Positions 34,165-59,232 of a stretch of DNA of 64,000 bases are shown here, one piece after another. Each line of letters begins with the position of its first letter. The stretch's first letter is position 1. The notes under the pieces were generated by a model. The model searched no databases. It was not told the origin of the DNA and worked only from the letters and a program-made list of their open reading frames with translations. The position numbers were made by a program, and so were the translations under genes. The stretch comes from Eriocheir sinensis (lineage: Eukaryota > Arthropoda > Malacostraca > Decapoda > Varunidae), in contig NC_066512.1 of assembly GCF_024679095.1 (NCBI RefSeq), forward strand, positions 13,981,536-14,045,535. Direction: 5' to 3'.

Positions 34165-35243
34165 CTAGAGAACTACACAACACTGGTCATTCGCTGAGTG
34201 GTTGATTCCAGGCTTCTTGTACCTCACACAATTTATGCATTTCTTCTCAGCCATGGAGCAATCTTTCGATTTATGATCGCCAGCACATTTGAAACATTTT
34301 GGGGCTTCTCCATTTCTCTTGGCAGTACAGTTGGCCGCAAGATGGCCATATCTCTGACAATGATAGCATATAATTGCATGGTATCTGCCTCTCACTGTGT
34401 ATATTCCCCATTCTAATTTCAACTTGTCATGATTCTTGTGAATCAGCTCTCTCACAGTTGGGTCACACCTCAATATGTAGTGCATTGTACCGCCAGCTGC
34501 AGGCTTACTAAAAACCAGCTCAATCTTATTCTCAGCATCCTCATTGCGGTCTAAGATGGTCTCCTTTATTTTTTCCTTGGTCTCCTCTTTTTGCACATTG
34601 CATATCATGATCTTTGGATATCATGATCTTTGGTTTCATCTTTCCAACACTCTTGGTACTAATTTGCTCAACATACTGCAGTATTTGAGCAGCCTCATTC
34701 CTTGTGTTCTCATTATCAAAGTTCATGACAATGTTACCTTCATTTGTAAATCTTGAATCGGTTATTTGAATACCGTTCAATGCCTGGGAGACTTCATCCT
34801 TCATGTCTGTTGCCTTCTTTTCCTGTGTAGAAGCTTTTACAAATAAGAGATTCTTCCTGACTTTCCTGCCTCTCTTTCCCACCTCAGCCCAACTGAATTC
34901 AGCATGCTCAGCACGTTTAAGCGTGTCAACAACTGATCCCAGCTCCTCAAGCACCTTCTCAGCCCTTGATTCAACCTCATCCTTAACCACAGATATTTCT
35001 TTTTGATAATTCTTGCTTGAATTCATCTAATTCTTCCACAACTTTGGTAGCCAGAGATGCTTTATGAAGGCATGGGTCGCAAATCCAATTAATTTTAGGT
35101 ATATTCTCCTGCTTAATTCTAGACAAATGAGTACACTTCACATGACACCATTTAGGGCACAGACAGCATCCAATCCACTTCTCGCCTGTGAAATCCCTAC
35201 AAACGTAACAAAAATACCCCACGCCCTTGGCTCGGCCAGCCAT
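34165..35243 (-). pseudogene. Jockey-like LINE ORF1 (PHD finger, gag-like region, CCHC knuckles)
   Basis: Starts MAGRAKGVGYFCYVCRDF at 35243. In order: a PHD-type finger (CYVC, CCLC, WCHVKC, WICDPC), a coiled segment (VVEELDEFKQELSK), a long acidic-basic middle, then a gag-like domain and three zinc knuckles (CYHCQRYGHLAANC, CFKCAGDHKSKDC, CINC...NQCC). Frames at 35264-34983, 35026-34541 and 34608-34165 must be joined. The last break is explained by a 16-bp tandem duplication (atatcatgatctttgg twice, about 34604-34636). No ORF2 follows at 34164. Nucleic-acid-binding ORF1 of a LINE is the best reading. Confidence 0.7.
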
Positions 35244-35269
35244 GTCGACACAGCACTTTTGCAAGGAGC

Positions 35270-36640
35270 AAGACGCAAAACATCCGCTCAGCGCGACGAC
35301 TCACTCACTTTAAAGATCAGCGCATCTCAGGCCCTTTTTCTCATGGTGTATAATTCCTCCTGAAATTATTTCATTCCCAAGAATTAAACACGAGGCATGA
35401 ATATTTTTTACTAGTAATATGCTGTACTTTGAAAGTTGCATTCTAACAAACCTGATTCACCAATATCCTTCGTATAGTTGTAAAATGAAGGATTAGACCT
35501 TTGGTACCAGTGTAAGGCACTAATGTAGATAAAATTCTGTACATATTTATGTAGGAATGATATGTGTCGAAGCATAGCTCAGCATCGGACCACCGGATGT
35601 TTAACGACATGTAGCTGCTTATAGCCGTGAGAAAAGAGTATTGCTGACGATAGAATCAGCGTGAATCAGCACCGGAAGGTCAGGAGTTCCGGCGAGTCAT
35701 CACCGAAAGTTGAATACTTCCGGCGAACAAGCAACGCACATAAAGCCTTCGCCAAGCACCGAGGGAACAGAACAAACCGGGCGAAAACACGAAGCGGACG
35801 CTTTTGCTCTGGGTGTGCCTTCTTTTTTGTGCAACTCCGCTCACAAACTGTAATCTACTCTAAGACAGAACAAGCCTTAAAAACCACACACCTTTTTGTG
35901 TCCCAGTGAGAGAGAGTGAACTAAGTGAACTAAGTGAACTAAGGCTTCCGCTCGGCCATACAAATCTACATCACTTAATTTAAGGCTCTTTTTGCTACCC
36001 AGATAACTTCAATTAACGTGTGGAGCAGGCATCGGTAACTCCGGCCTGACTAGTGAGATAACAGAGTGAACATAAACACCAACAACAAACAGTTACACGT
36101 ATCAACCTCAATAACCACCTAAAAACTTGTAACACCAGTTTGCGTAATTTATATTTTACAAAGCTCTTATTTGTAAGTATATTATGATTTATTTGCTTTC
36201 AAAAACTCTCAGGAGTCTGTGAAATTGTAAGGAAAAAATAATACCATAGTTTAGTACAAAAATCCTTTCATTTTGGTCAACACGAAACAAAGAGCATAAT
36301 TTATTCTTTAAAATAAAAAGAAATTATTGAAATCGGCTGATAAGTTTATGAGTAATGTCTTTTTAAGATGTTGAAAGCATATTTTACAGGATAGGATATT
36401 TAAAAATGGCCGCCATGTGTCAGGGAGAGGATTTAATTAAAATCCACCCGCAACATGCAAATATCTGGGTGCTTTTAGGCCAGAGGTTCATGAGATTACT
36501 TCACCTCTCCGTTACACAGTATATTTGTGAAGCATAAATCTACAACATACACACTCAAGGCCTTGGCCACAATATTTTGATTCCCTGAAACAACACCAAG
36601 TCTAACCCAAATTCCCCTTTTATCTGTCCAGTATTCACCT
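35270..36640. other. No gene recognised
   Basis: AT-rich. It may include 5' untranslated sequence of the LINE ORF1 to its left. gtgaactaa is tandemly repeated about three times at 35926-35952. Confidence 0.4.
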
Positions 36641-36732
36641 CGTTATGTCCTTCTATGATCCCACAGCCGAAAGGCGCTCCGGCCCGGCCACCGGCAGCAC
36701 TGACCCATTGGGAAGTGATTTAACGTCCTCTT

Positions 36733-37112
36733 CAGCCCCGTTCACACTGTGCCGACTCTGGGCCACGACTACCCACGACTCTAGGGTACACGAGGTCTTG
36801 GATGTTGATGTGAAAGGGTCGGGCATGTCTTGAAAGAAGTCTTGAGACTGTTGCCGAATGCTGCGCCGACGTCGTGACGGGAGTCTGGAGTCGTGAGGGT
36901 TAGCACGACATGCTGGCAACTAGTTTTTTTTTTTTTTTTTTTTTTTTTTTACAGCAAAGGAGACAGCTCAAGGGCACAAAAAAGTAAACATTAATAAAAA
37001 AAAAAAAGCCAGTAAAACCTCCCCCCCTTCTTTGAGCGTGGGAACCAACTTGTCAAATGGAAAAGTCGCTGGGTTGTCGTGGCCCAGAGTCGGCACAGTG
37101 TGAACGGGGCTT
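36733..37112. mobile_element. MITE candidate near the CPVL 3' end, carrying a LINE tail
   Basis: About 37 bp at 36735-36771 (agccccgttcacactgtgcc onward) recur inverted at 37076-37112, and similarity continues inward for about 10 bp more. Between them lie a T run (36924-36950) and the complement of the Jockey-like LINE tail (gagctgtctcctttgctg). The right end stops 47 bp from the CPVL stop codon. Target duplication is not evident. Confidence 0.55.
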
Positions 37113-37158
37113 TCCTTGGCCGACGCGACCCACAGGTTGGCGGACGCTCCCACCACCC

Positions 37159-37572
37159 TTACAGGAAAGTGTCGCGCGTCATGAACCTGCTGAACATGTC
37201 AAACATCCAGTGTGGTCGGAGGTGGCCTACGGTGTGGCTGGCCTTGCGCACCAACAGCCGCACCAGCCCCCGCGCCTCCTTGACGTAGCCCGCCACCTGC
37301 CCCTCCACCTCCCACGCACGCCGCGGCGCTCGCATGTACTCCTCCTTGTGCGGCCAGTGGAGCGTGCGCGCCAGACGCTCCGTGGACGCGTAGGGCACCG
37401 AGAGGTCCAGCTGCCCGTTGTACATTAGCACCTTGACGCTGTTGTTCAGCATCTGCGGGGCGAGGCGAGGAAGGTTTGAGGCACCGTGCACGCCCGCCAC
37501 CTGACCCAGCCACCGGCGGCACGCACGGCCCACTGAGGCTGACCTGTGATTGTGCTACCAAGTACCCTGTGG

Positions 37573-37618
<46 letters not shown>

Positions 37619-40081
37619 ACCTCCTCAATCCAGGGCTTGGTGCTGCGGAAAACATCAGCCTTGAAAAACTTTCCTAGGTAAAAGGGTTGATGGAAAGTCT
37701 TGTTGCCCACGTGGAGGGCGCGCCGGAAGCGGGGCAGGATGACGCAGTGGTCCATGTAGTGCATCTCCTGCGGGAGTAGAGAGGGGGGGGGGTGGACTTG
37801 AAGCACATACAAGGGCACGGGGACAACACCAGGGATGACATAGGAACATAAGAACATAAGAACGCAAGGAGTCTGCAAGAGGCCGGTTGGCCTATACAAG
37901 GCAGCTCCTGTATACTCAACCCCACCTTATCTCACCATCCATGGCTTTATCTAACCTCTTCTTGAATGTATCTATGGTATTGGCACCCACAACATGGCTC
38001 CCAAGCCTGTTCCATTCATCTACCACTTTATTGGTGAACCAATTCTTGCCTATGTCTTTGTTGAATCTGAATTTGTCTAACTTAAAACCATTGCTACGCG
38101 TCCTACCTGGCTCTTTTACTATCAAAATCTTATTGACATCCCCTTTATTAAAGCCCTTCATCCATTTATAGACTTCGATCAAGTCTCCTCGCAACCTTCG
38201 CCTTTCTAGAGAGTGTAGATTTAAATGCTTCAGCCTGTCTTTATAAGGTAAGTTTCTCACCCCCTGAATCATCTTTGTCATCCTCCTCTGTACAGATTCT
38301 AACATCTTGATATCCATTCTATAGTAGGGGGACCAGAACTGAACTGCATAATCGAGATGAGGTCTAACTAGTGCTAAGTAAAGTTTGAGGATGACTTCAG
38401 AGCACCTATTGCTTACGCTCCTAGAGATGAAACCAAGTACTCTGTTGGCCCGATTTTTAGCCTGAATGCATTGAGCCCTAGGACGGAGGTCAGCGCTCAC
38501 TAGCACTCCTAAGTCTCTCTCACGCCCAGACCTGCTTAGAGGAGTGTCATTTAAGGAGTAATTGTGTGAGGGATTATTCCTACCTACACTCAGAATGCTA
38601 CACTTCCCGACATTGAATTCCATCTGCCACTTCCCCGCCCAATCATATAGTCTGTCAAGCTCATCCTGGAGAACGGTAGCGTCCCTGTCTGATTGGATTA
38701 CTCTACCGATCTTGGTATCATCTGCGAACTTACTGACATCACTACTAATTCCTGTGTCCAAGCCATTGATGTAAATAATAAAAAGCAGAGGACCCAGCAC
38801 CGACGCTTGTGGGACTCCACTCGTAACACTGCCCCATTCAGATTTTCTACCATTGATTTGCACACTCTGCTTCCTACCATTAAGCCACGCCCTGATCCAG
38901 TTCAAAACTTTCCCATTTACGCCGTGAACCTGTAATTTTAGTAATAACCGGTGATGAAGAACTTTGTCGAACGCTTTACTGAAATCTAAATATAATATGT
39001 CATAGTTTTCATCTCTGTCAACCGCCTCGATCACTTTAGTGTAGAAGGACAACAGATTAGTAAGGCAAGACCTGCCCTTTGTGAACCCATGCTGTGAATC
39101 ATGAATTAAACTATGCTTCTCTAGATGGTCCCTAATGCTCCCGGCTATAATTGACTCCAACATCTTTCCTACAACTGATGTTAAGCTAATTGGGCGATAA
39201 TTTGAGGTGGCTGACTTGTCTCCCTTTTTGAAAATCGGCGTCACATTAGCTACTTTCCATTGATTGGGCACATACCCAGAATTTACCGACATCTTAAAGA
39301 TATCGGTAATTGGGGCACTGAGAACCTCCTTGCACTCTTTCAGAATCCGTGGGAATACTTCGTCCGGGCCCGGCGATTTGTTTTTCTTCAACCTACCAAT
39401 CTCATCCTGGACTACTTGCCTAGTGATGATCACATCCCTCAACTTGTCGTTCTCTTCGCCCTCATATACCTGAACTCTCTCCGGAATGGTTGTTAGATTT
39501 TCCTGCGCGAAAACTGAGAGGAAATAGTCATTCATCATTTGACTCATATCTTTTCCATTCTCAACGAGCTCACCTGTGTTTGTTTTCAACGGTCCAATTT
39601 TGTCCCTTGTTTTCGTTCTGTATAATTTGAAGAAGCCCTTGGGATCGCTCTTGGCCTCGTTGGCTACCCTAATCTCATAATTTCTTTTTGCTAGGCGGGT
39701 GTTCCTCTTCACCAACCTGGCTACCTCAACATACCTACCCCTGAGGTGGATTTCTCCGTTCTTTATTTTCCTATAAATTCCTCTCTTCAAGCCAATCTCA
39801 TGCTTGAGTCTGCGGGTCATCCATTTGGGGTCGTTATTTTCCTTCCTACGTGATTGGTAAGGGATATGCTGTCTCTGACCCTCTGTAATTACTCTCACTA
39901 AATTATTGTAGGTCATTTCTACATGATTCCCCTGTCTTTCCGGTTCCAGCCCTGAGATCTGGCCCTCATCTAGCACTAATGTTCCCCAATTTACTTCCTC
40001 AAGGTGTCTTCTGAGCCCCTCATAATCAGCTCCTCTAAAGTCAGGCACCAACACAGAGTTGAGTTCGTGGGTCACCGCTCA

Positions 40082-40128
<47 letters not shown>

Positions 40129-40679
40129 CAGTGGCGTTGGTGCTCAGACAAGGGCACGGAGACGAGGGACAAGAGGGTAGGTGGTGGCTGAGTGGTTAGC
40201 GTGCGGGCCCCGCATTCACTGCGTGATGGACGATGCGGGTTCGAATCCGCCGCTACCACCTGGGATTTTTCAGTCACCACCGAGTGGCTTGAGATTACCT
40301 ACATGCTGTTCTAAAGACCACCCATCAACCCGGACTCTAGAGGAAACCGTCCAATTGAATCAAGAACCAGCTCCGGGGGGCATTATGAGCCAAGAAAAGA
40401 TGGCGCCACTATAAAACACTTTCCTGCGCCATGACGGGCTTGGGCCGACTACCATCCAGGCCTCACAAGAAACCCTAACGGCGTTATAGGCTGGCTCGTT
40501 AAAAAAAAAAACATGGATGCCACACACACACACTATAGGGGTGTTGGAGCTCAGACGAGGGCACGGGTACAGGGGACAGGGGAGAGGGAGGCAGCAAGAC
40601 CAGAGACGCCACACACCCAACAGCGACGCTGGGGCTCAGACAAGGGCACGGGGACAGGGAGGCACCAGCACCATGGACG

Positions 40680-40719
<40 letters not shown>

Positions 40720-41026
40720 CAGCAGTGTCACACACAACAGTTAACGGCACATTGCTTCAGGAGAACTAATGAGCTTATAAGAAGAGATAAGCCTGGGGAC
40801 CAAACATAAACTTAAATGAGAAAGATTTACTGTACATTTCTTAACTGACAGCACGATTTACCGAACAAACATCATCATCATCATCACCACCACTCCCGTG
40901 TCCCCTTGGCGCCAGTCTCACCTCGAGGAGTGCGGAGTCGTCCATAAAATTGAGTGTGTTGGCGACCCCCGTCAGCCGCTCGTAGTATGAGGCGCCAAGG
41001 TGTGTGCCCATCAGCCCCCCCACCAT
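37159..41026 (-). CDS. CPVL: CPVL-like serine carboxypeptidase, exons 7-9 with stop codon (on a contig placed backwards)
   Basis: Minus-strand exons are 41026-40922 (105 nt), 37767-37621 (147 nt) and 37452-37159 (294 nt with TAA). All are phase 0 with AG acceptors and GT donors. Exon 7 encodes MVGGLMGTHLGASYYERLTG, exon 8 includes the family motif ALHVGNKTF, and exon 9 has LMYNGQLDL with the catalytic Asp and KASHTVGHLRPHW with the catalytic His. Exon 6 of copy B ends in phase 0 with LEAAHL, and human CPVL runs through this junction without a break. No exons 1-6 exist on this contig or to its right, so this is not a third gene: with the contig reversed, these are the missing exons of copy B. 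Copy A would need its own set outside the window. Introns hold a full CR1 ORF2 (37838-40078) and a SINE (40178-40512). Confidence 0.9.
37571..37614. repeat. CA array beside the CPVL exon 8 donor
   Basis: On the gene strand the donor GAG|gtatac leads directly into (TG)n. The whole intron is 168 bp. Confidence 0.95.
37838..40078 (-). mobile_element. CR1-like LINE (CR1-C) with uninterrupted 719-codon ORF2 segment
   Basis: ORF 40075-37916 has no stop or frameshift. In order it holds a linker (RRKENNDPKWMTRRLKHEI; NKSPGPDEVFPRILKEC), RT motifs ([71 protein letters not shown]) and a C terminus ([38 protein letters not shown]). The endonuclease is missing, so the copy is 5'-truncated. The usual VPQGS motif reads VPQAS, and YINDL reads YINGL. 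The 3' end has an aggcc/ggcct hairpin and ttcttatgttc repeats. It lies in CPVL intron 7, sense to the gene. Its intactness suggests a young insertion. Confidence 0.87.
40082..40168. repeat. CA array with ctcagacaagggcacgg minisatellite unit
   Basis: (CA)n at 40082-40126, then a unit with gctcagacaagggcacgg. The unit recurs at 40550, 40632 and nearby, again after CA runs. A SINE (40178-40512) has entered this minisatellite. Confidence 0.8.
40178..40512 (+). mobile_element. tRNA-derived SINE, family 3 (new head on the family 1 body)
   Basis: A box TGGCTGAGTGG (40185-40195) and a consensus B box GGTTCGAATCC (40238-40248). The body then shares gagtggctt, atcaacccggactctagag and agatggcgccactataaa with family 1, and ends in an A run. 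The head differs from family 1 and looks like a better-kept tRNA. Confidence 0.82.
40513..40718. repeat. CA minisatellite, right part
   Basis: Units of (CA)n plus ctcagacaagggcacgg continue to a (CA)n run at 40681-40718. Confidence 0.85.
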
Positions 41027-41040
41027 CTGTTTGGGAAAAG

Positions 41041-41228
41041 CGCGTACTCACTCACGACTATCACTCAGTCACTCAATAACTCACTCACGACTCTTAATTC
41101 ACTCAATTCACGATTCACTCACTCAATTACTCACTCACTCACGATTCACGACTACGACTCCTACTCACACACGCACACACTTAATCACTCATTCACAATT
41201 TATGACTCACTCAATTCAATCAATCAGT
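41041..41228. repeat. ACTC tetranucleotide repeat, next to CPVL exon 7
   Basis: Complement of the GAGT repeat at 21313-21423. It lies between the exon 7 acceptor and the LINE half at 41229-41903. Confidence 0.9.
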
Positions 41229-41903
41229 CAATAGGGCATACGCCGGGGGCCGCATCGCCTCGCCCACCCTACGGCGTTAAGCCTAACGGTCCCCCGGAGC
41301 GAGTCTCCATGCTGGCCCCATTCCCATTTTGAGTACCTCCCGGCAGGACCTATCGACTTGCTCAAACCACGAACTCCGTGGGCGTCCATTTTGCCTTCCC
41401 ACAGGATTGTCTCTTACAGAGACAACCCGATGAGCTGGGTCGGCTTGTGTGTAGCGTGCCACATGCCCGTTTAGCCGGAGTTGGCGTTGACGTACTATGC
41501 AGGTAATATATGTCAAATCAGTCTCACGGAGTAGTCGCCAGTTTTACACAGTTATTCCAGCGATATCTCATGATTCTGCGTAAACATTTATTACCTAAGG
41601 CATCAATCCGCCTCTGCAAGTCCCTATTTAGTGTTCATGTCTTACAGCCACATAGTTAGATAAGAAGAACAATGGACTTGAAGATACGGATCTTTGTCCT
41701 ACGCAGGTATCGACAACGCCATATGCTCGTGCTGAGCGAATCCATAACACCGTGGGCCAGGCCAATCCGTCGTAAGGCTTCCTGGCGAGACTGACCATTG
41801 TTCTGAACTACGCTACCAAGGTATGTGAAATTTTCCGAGATCTCAATAGCCTCGTTACACGCATAAACAGACTGTAATGTTTCATCCAGCAAAAATCCAA
41901 ACA
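41229..41903 (-). mobile_element. RTE-like LINE, 3' part, cut by assembly gap
   Basis: The minus strand reads FGFLLDETLQSVYACNEAIE at the gap edge, ENFTYLGSVVQNNGQSRQEA, RRTKIRIFKSIVLLI, then ITCIVRQRQLRLNGHVARY and, at the end, RRRVGEATRPPAYAP followed by a tgattgattga tail. It is the exact continuation of 21424-22223 if the contig is reversed. Frames are broken by a few mutations. Confidence 0.85.
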
Positions 41904-42003
41904 NNNNNNNNNNNNNNNNNNNNNNNNNNNNNNNNNNNNNNNNNNNNNNNNNNNNNNNNNNNNNNNNNNNNNNNNNNNNNNNNNNNNNNNNNNNNNNNNN
42001 NNN
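41904..42003. other. Assembly gap of 100 N
   Basis: Exactly 100 N between the RTE-like LINE half and an AT array. Confidence 0.98.
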
Positions 42004-42216
<213 letters not shown>

Positions 42217-42654
42217 TAGAAGACGGACGCAAATGTGATCCACTTGTACAGGACAAGCATCAGTCTGTTTGACCTGTACTGGTCCTGTAGCAAGTCAGGC
42301 ACCTGTGAATGATTGCCTTCTCTCACAATAAAAAATTTCCAAAGCATAAAAAATGAAAATTATGTCGGTTTGTTGATAACAACAATAAACGTAATCATAA
42401 AATTTAATAAGCATAATTCTTTTTTGAATGCACAGAAACATCATTGTGTCTGATTTCTTATTAATATGATCCAAATTTGTTTATATATAAACAGATAAAT
42501 TGGTACTCTGTATTTTTGAGCTGGTTTTCATAATTTGTCAGATTTGATTAAACTGTCAGTGTTTTTAACTCATGATTATCAAGTGAAAACTCATTTAGGG
42601 TAATGTAACAACACTAAACTATGGTTTCATCTGACACTGGCAGAGTATCTTACA

Positions 42655-42712
42655 GCCCGTTGTGGCGCAGGCAAGTGTTTATAGTGGACTGGCGCCATCT
42701 TTACTTTTCAGC
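42655..42712 (-). mobile_element. SINE family 1 scrap
   Basis: cgcaggcaagtgtttatagt and ggcgccatctt match the body of the SINE on the complementary strand, with a few-base insertion between. Confidence 0.65.
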
Positions 42713-42826
42713 ATTTTCCATTTTAGACCCCTAGTTGCATAATATAAATTGTTGGGGGGGGTGTTGTAGGCTCATGCGACGCCGATCTAGCACAGCTTTT
42801 TGTGCTATTAACACGTGTTTCTAATG

Positions 42827-42833
<7 letters not shown>

Positions 42834-42864
<31 letters not shown>
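42834..42864. repeat. GA microsatellite
   Basis: (GA)n of about 15 units. A second short GA run is at 43542-43560, where it abuts the 3' end of a CR1 copy. Confidence 0.9.
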
Positions 42865-42866
<2 letters not shown>

Positions 42867-43327
42867 AAAGAGTGGCAAAGGAAAGCCACTTAATACCAAC
42901 AACAACACCTTTCTTTTATGCTCATCATTTAGTTTTTCATAGTCTTCTATTGTTTCCTTGTTTTCCTTCTCAGCCATCGGACCTAACATCGGCACCATCA
43001 CCATCACCACCATGAACATCATTACGAATACTTTCACCTGTTACTAAATTGCATTATATCTTTTTGGCGTCTTACCGATGTTTCCCTTTGCACTAACTGG
43101 CTATATTTTTGTTTGGCCCTTGGTCTCTGTCTAATGTAAAAAATAAAAACAAAACCCCATTATACTCTGGCCCTCAAAAGTATCTCCCTAATCCTTTTCA
43201 AGTCATCACAAGTCCTGCTCCCTTGTCACCATCACCCATCACCAAGATCTCCACCCATCACCACCATACTGTCCATTCCCATGTCCCTCACCACCCTCAC
43301 AACAAACCTTTACCACCAATTTCTCAC

Positions 43328-56980
<13,653 letters not shown>

Positions 56981-57349
56981 CTGGCGGGGAGAGAGGGAAA
57001 TCAATCATTATATCAGTAACAGCGACTAATTTATCACACAATATGGAGGTGATTTTCATATCTTGAGAGACGTAACTAGGACTGCCTCCATTATCGTCAG
57101 AGAAACAAGAGAGTATGTTGTTTAGCTCGGCATCTTGAACACTACTCATAATAATGATGGTATTTCTATAACGCAAGCTGTGCACACATGGTCGCCTCTG
57201 TCTGTAAGGGGGACACACATACAAAGGATCAAATTTGCCTCTGCAATTTAGACACTTTGACTGGAGGAGCTTTTTCGATGTTACAAGGGGAATAGGGCAG
57301 TCTCCGTCTGATGGGGGAATGTAAAGTTGAAGATATCAGTGTTACACAT

Positions 57350-59232
57350 GTTCAACATCTACCTTTCCTCCCTGCTGGAAGTAGGCCTGCATACGGCCTG
57401 TGCCTAGGGGAGGTGACCGTTCCAATCCCACAAACTACCATCCTGTAGTTTTACTTTCTTGTCTTTCTCAAGCTTTTGAATCAATCATTAGCAGGAAAAC
57501 TGTTAAGCATTATTTTTTTTTTTACGTCGCGGCCTAAAGCGCCGGTAGGCTTCTACCCGGTGGGGCCTGATGGTCGGCCCAAGGCTTCTTCCCGGTGGGA
57601 CCTGATGGTCGGCCCAGCCCGTTCTGGCGCAGGCGAGTGTTTATAGTGGCGCCATCTTGCATTGGCTCATGCTGCCCTTCCGGAGCTCATCTTTAATCCT
57701 AGAATCTAGAGTCCGGGTTGATAGGTGGTATTCTGGACAGCATGTGGGTAGGTTTAAGCCACTCGGCGGCGGCTGAAAAATCCCAGCTTGGTGGCACCGG
57801 GCGGGGATTGAACTCGCATCCTCCTGAACGCGGTGCTGTTACTCTGTCGACTCAGCCACCGCCTCCCCATAAAGTCTATCCACTTCTGGCCTTCTATATA
57901 AGCGCCAGTATGGGTTCCGTATGGAGCGTTCTACTGAGATCTTCTTGCCTTCCTGACTGACTCCTGGTCATCCTCTTTTCGCCGTTTCAGTGAAACTTTT
58001 GTTGTTGCCTTATACATCTTAAAAGCTTTTGACAGAATCTGGCACAAATCTCTGCTTTCTAAGCAACCCTTCTACGAATTATATCCCTCGCTCAGTACTT
58101 TTATTTCAAGTTTCCTTTCTCGCCATTCTATCTCAGCAGTGATAGACGGCTACTGTTCTTCCCCTAAAACCTATCAACACTGGTGTCACACAGGGCTCTG
58201 CCCTATCTCCCACTCTCTTTTGTTGTTTATTTTAATGATCTTTCCAAAATAAACTGTCCAATCCACTCGTACGCCGATGACTCTACTCTGTTTTATTTAA
58301 TTCCTTTCAACAGAAGACCGTCCAACAGGAGCTAATTGACTCTAGACTGGAGGATGCACAACGCCTAACCTTAGACCCTGCTATCATTTACGAATCGGGC
58401 AGGAGGAACGTCTTCCAAATCTTCCAAACACCTAACTCCTATTCTTCGATAACACTCAGCTGTCACCTTCTTCTACACTAAACCTTATTGGTCTTAATCT
58501 TAACTGGAAACTTCGTGTCTCCTCTCCCGCTAAAACAGCTTCCTCGAGGTTAAGCGTTCTGTATCGTATCCGCCAGTTATTTTCTCCCTCTCAGATACAG
58601 TGGCTTGCCTGCCTCCATTTGGAATATGCTTATCATGTGTGTGGGGGTCCACACACACAGCTCTTTTGAACAGAGTAGAGTCTAAAGCTCTTCGTCTCAT
58701 CAGCTCCCCTCCTCTTACTGACTGTCTTCTACCTCACATTCCGCCGCAGTGTTGCCTCTCTTTCTATCTTCTATCCATATTTTCATGCTGACTGTTCTTC
58801 TGAGCTTGCTAACTGCATGCCTTTCCCCCTTCCGCGGACCCGCTGCTCATCCCTATATTGTCCAAATCCCTTATGCAAGAGTTAAGCAGCATTTTCATTC
58901 TTTCATTCCTTTCACTGGTAAACTTTGGAACAGCCTTTCTTCGTCTCTACTTCCTCCTGCCTATGACCTGACCTCCTTCAAGATGAAAGCAACAAGACAC
59001 CTCTCCACACGAAATTGATCTCTCTTCTGGCCACTCATCTATACTTGCTTTTATAGGAACAACTTATACAATGGAGGCTTCAAATGGAGGTTAGATTGAT
59101 TTATGGATAGAGTGAAAAGGTAATGAAAATTTGATCTTAGGATCAGGTGTCGTCAGACTGGCTTTTTAAAGTCTCCTTTTTATCATTTGTTTTTTCATTT
59201 GTGCTGCTTTCTTTACTGTTAAAAATAAAAAA
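57350..59232 (+). mobile_element. Jockey-like LINE, RT half, degraded
   Basis: The plus strand shows conserved RT words in several frames: caaactaccatcctgtag (NYHPV) near 57430, gccagtatgggttccg (QYGFR) at 57903, a VYADDSTL-like box near 58270, ACLHLEYAYH near 58605, HTALLNRVESKALRLISSPP at 58655-58710, FIPFTGKLWNSL at 58900 and LPPAYDLTSFK at 58955. A 3' tail reaches about 59232. Same family as 25157-25838. A SINE splits it at 57514-57868. Confidence 0.78.
57514..57868 (-). mobile_element. SINE family 1, minus strand, full length
   Basis: Tail T run 57513-57523, aggcttctacccggtgg and aggcttcttcccggtgg, gtttatagtggcgccatctt, and head complement ending ccaccgcctcccc. Confidence 0.9.

Noticed and set aside
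37057..37428. 123-codon plus-strand ORF across CPVL exon 9
   Set aside because: Shadow of the exon on the other strand.
37159..41026. A third, separate CPVL gene on the minus strand
   Set aside because: It has only exons 7-9, copy B has only exons 1-6, the phases fit, and the LINE and GAGT evidence show the contig is reversed.
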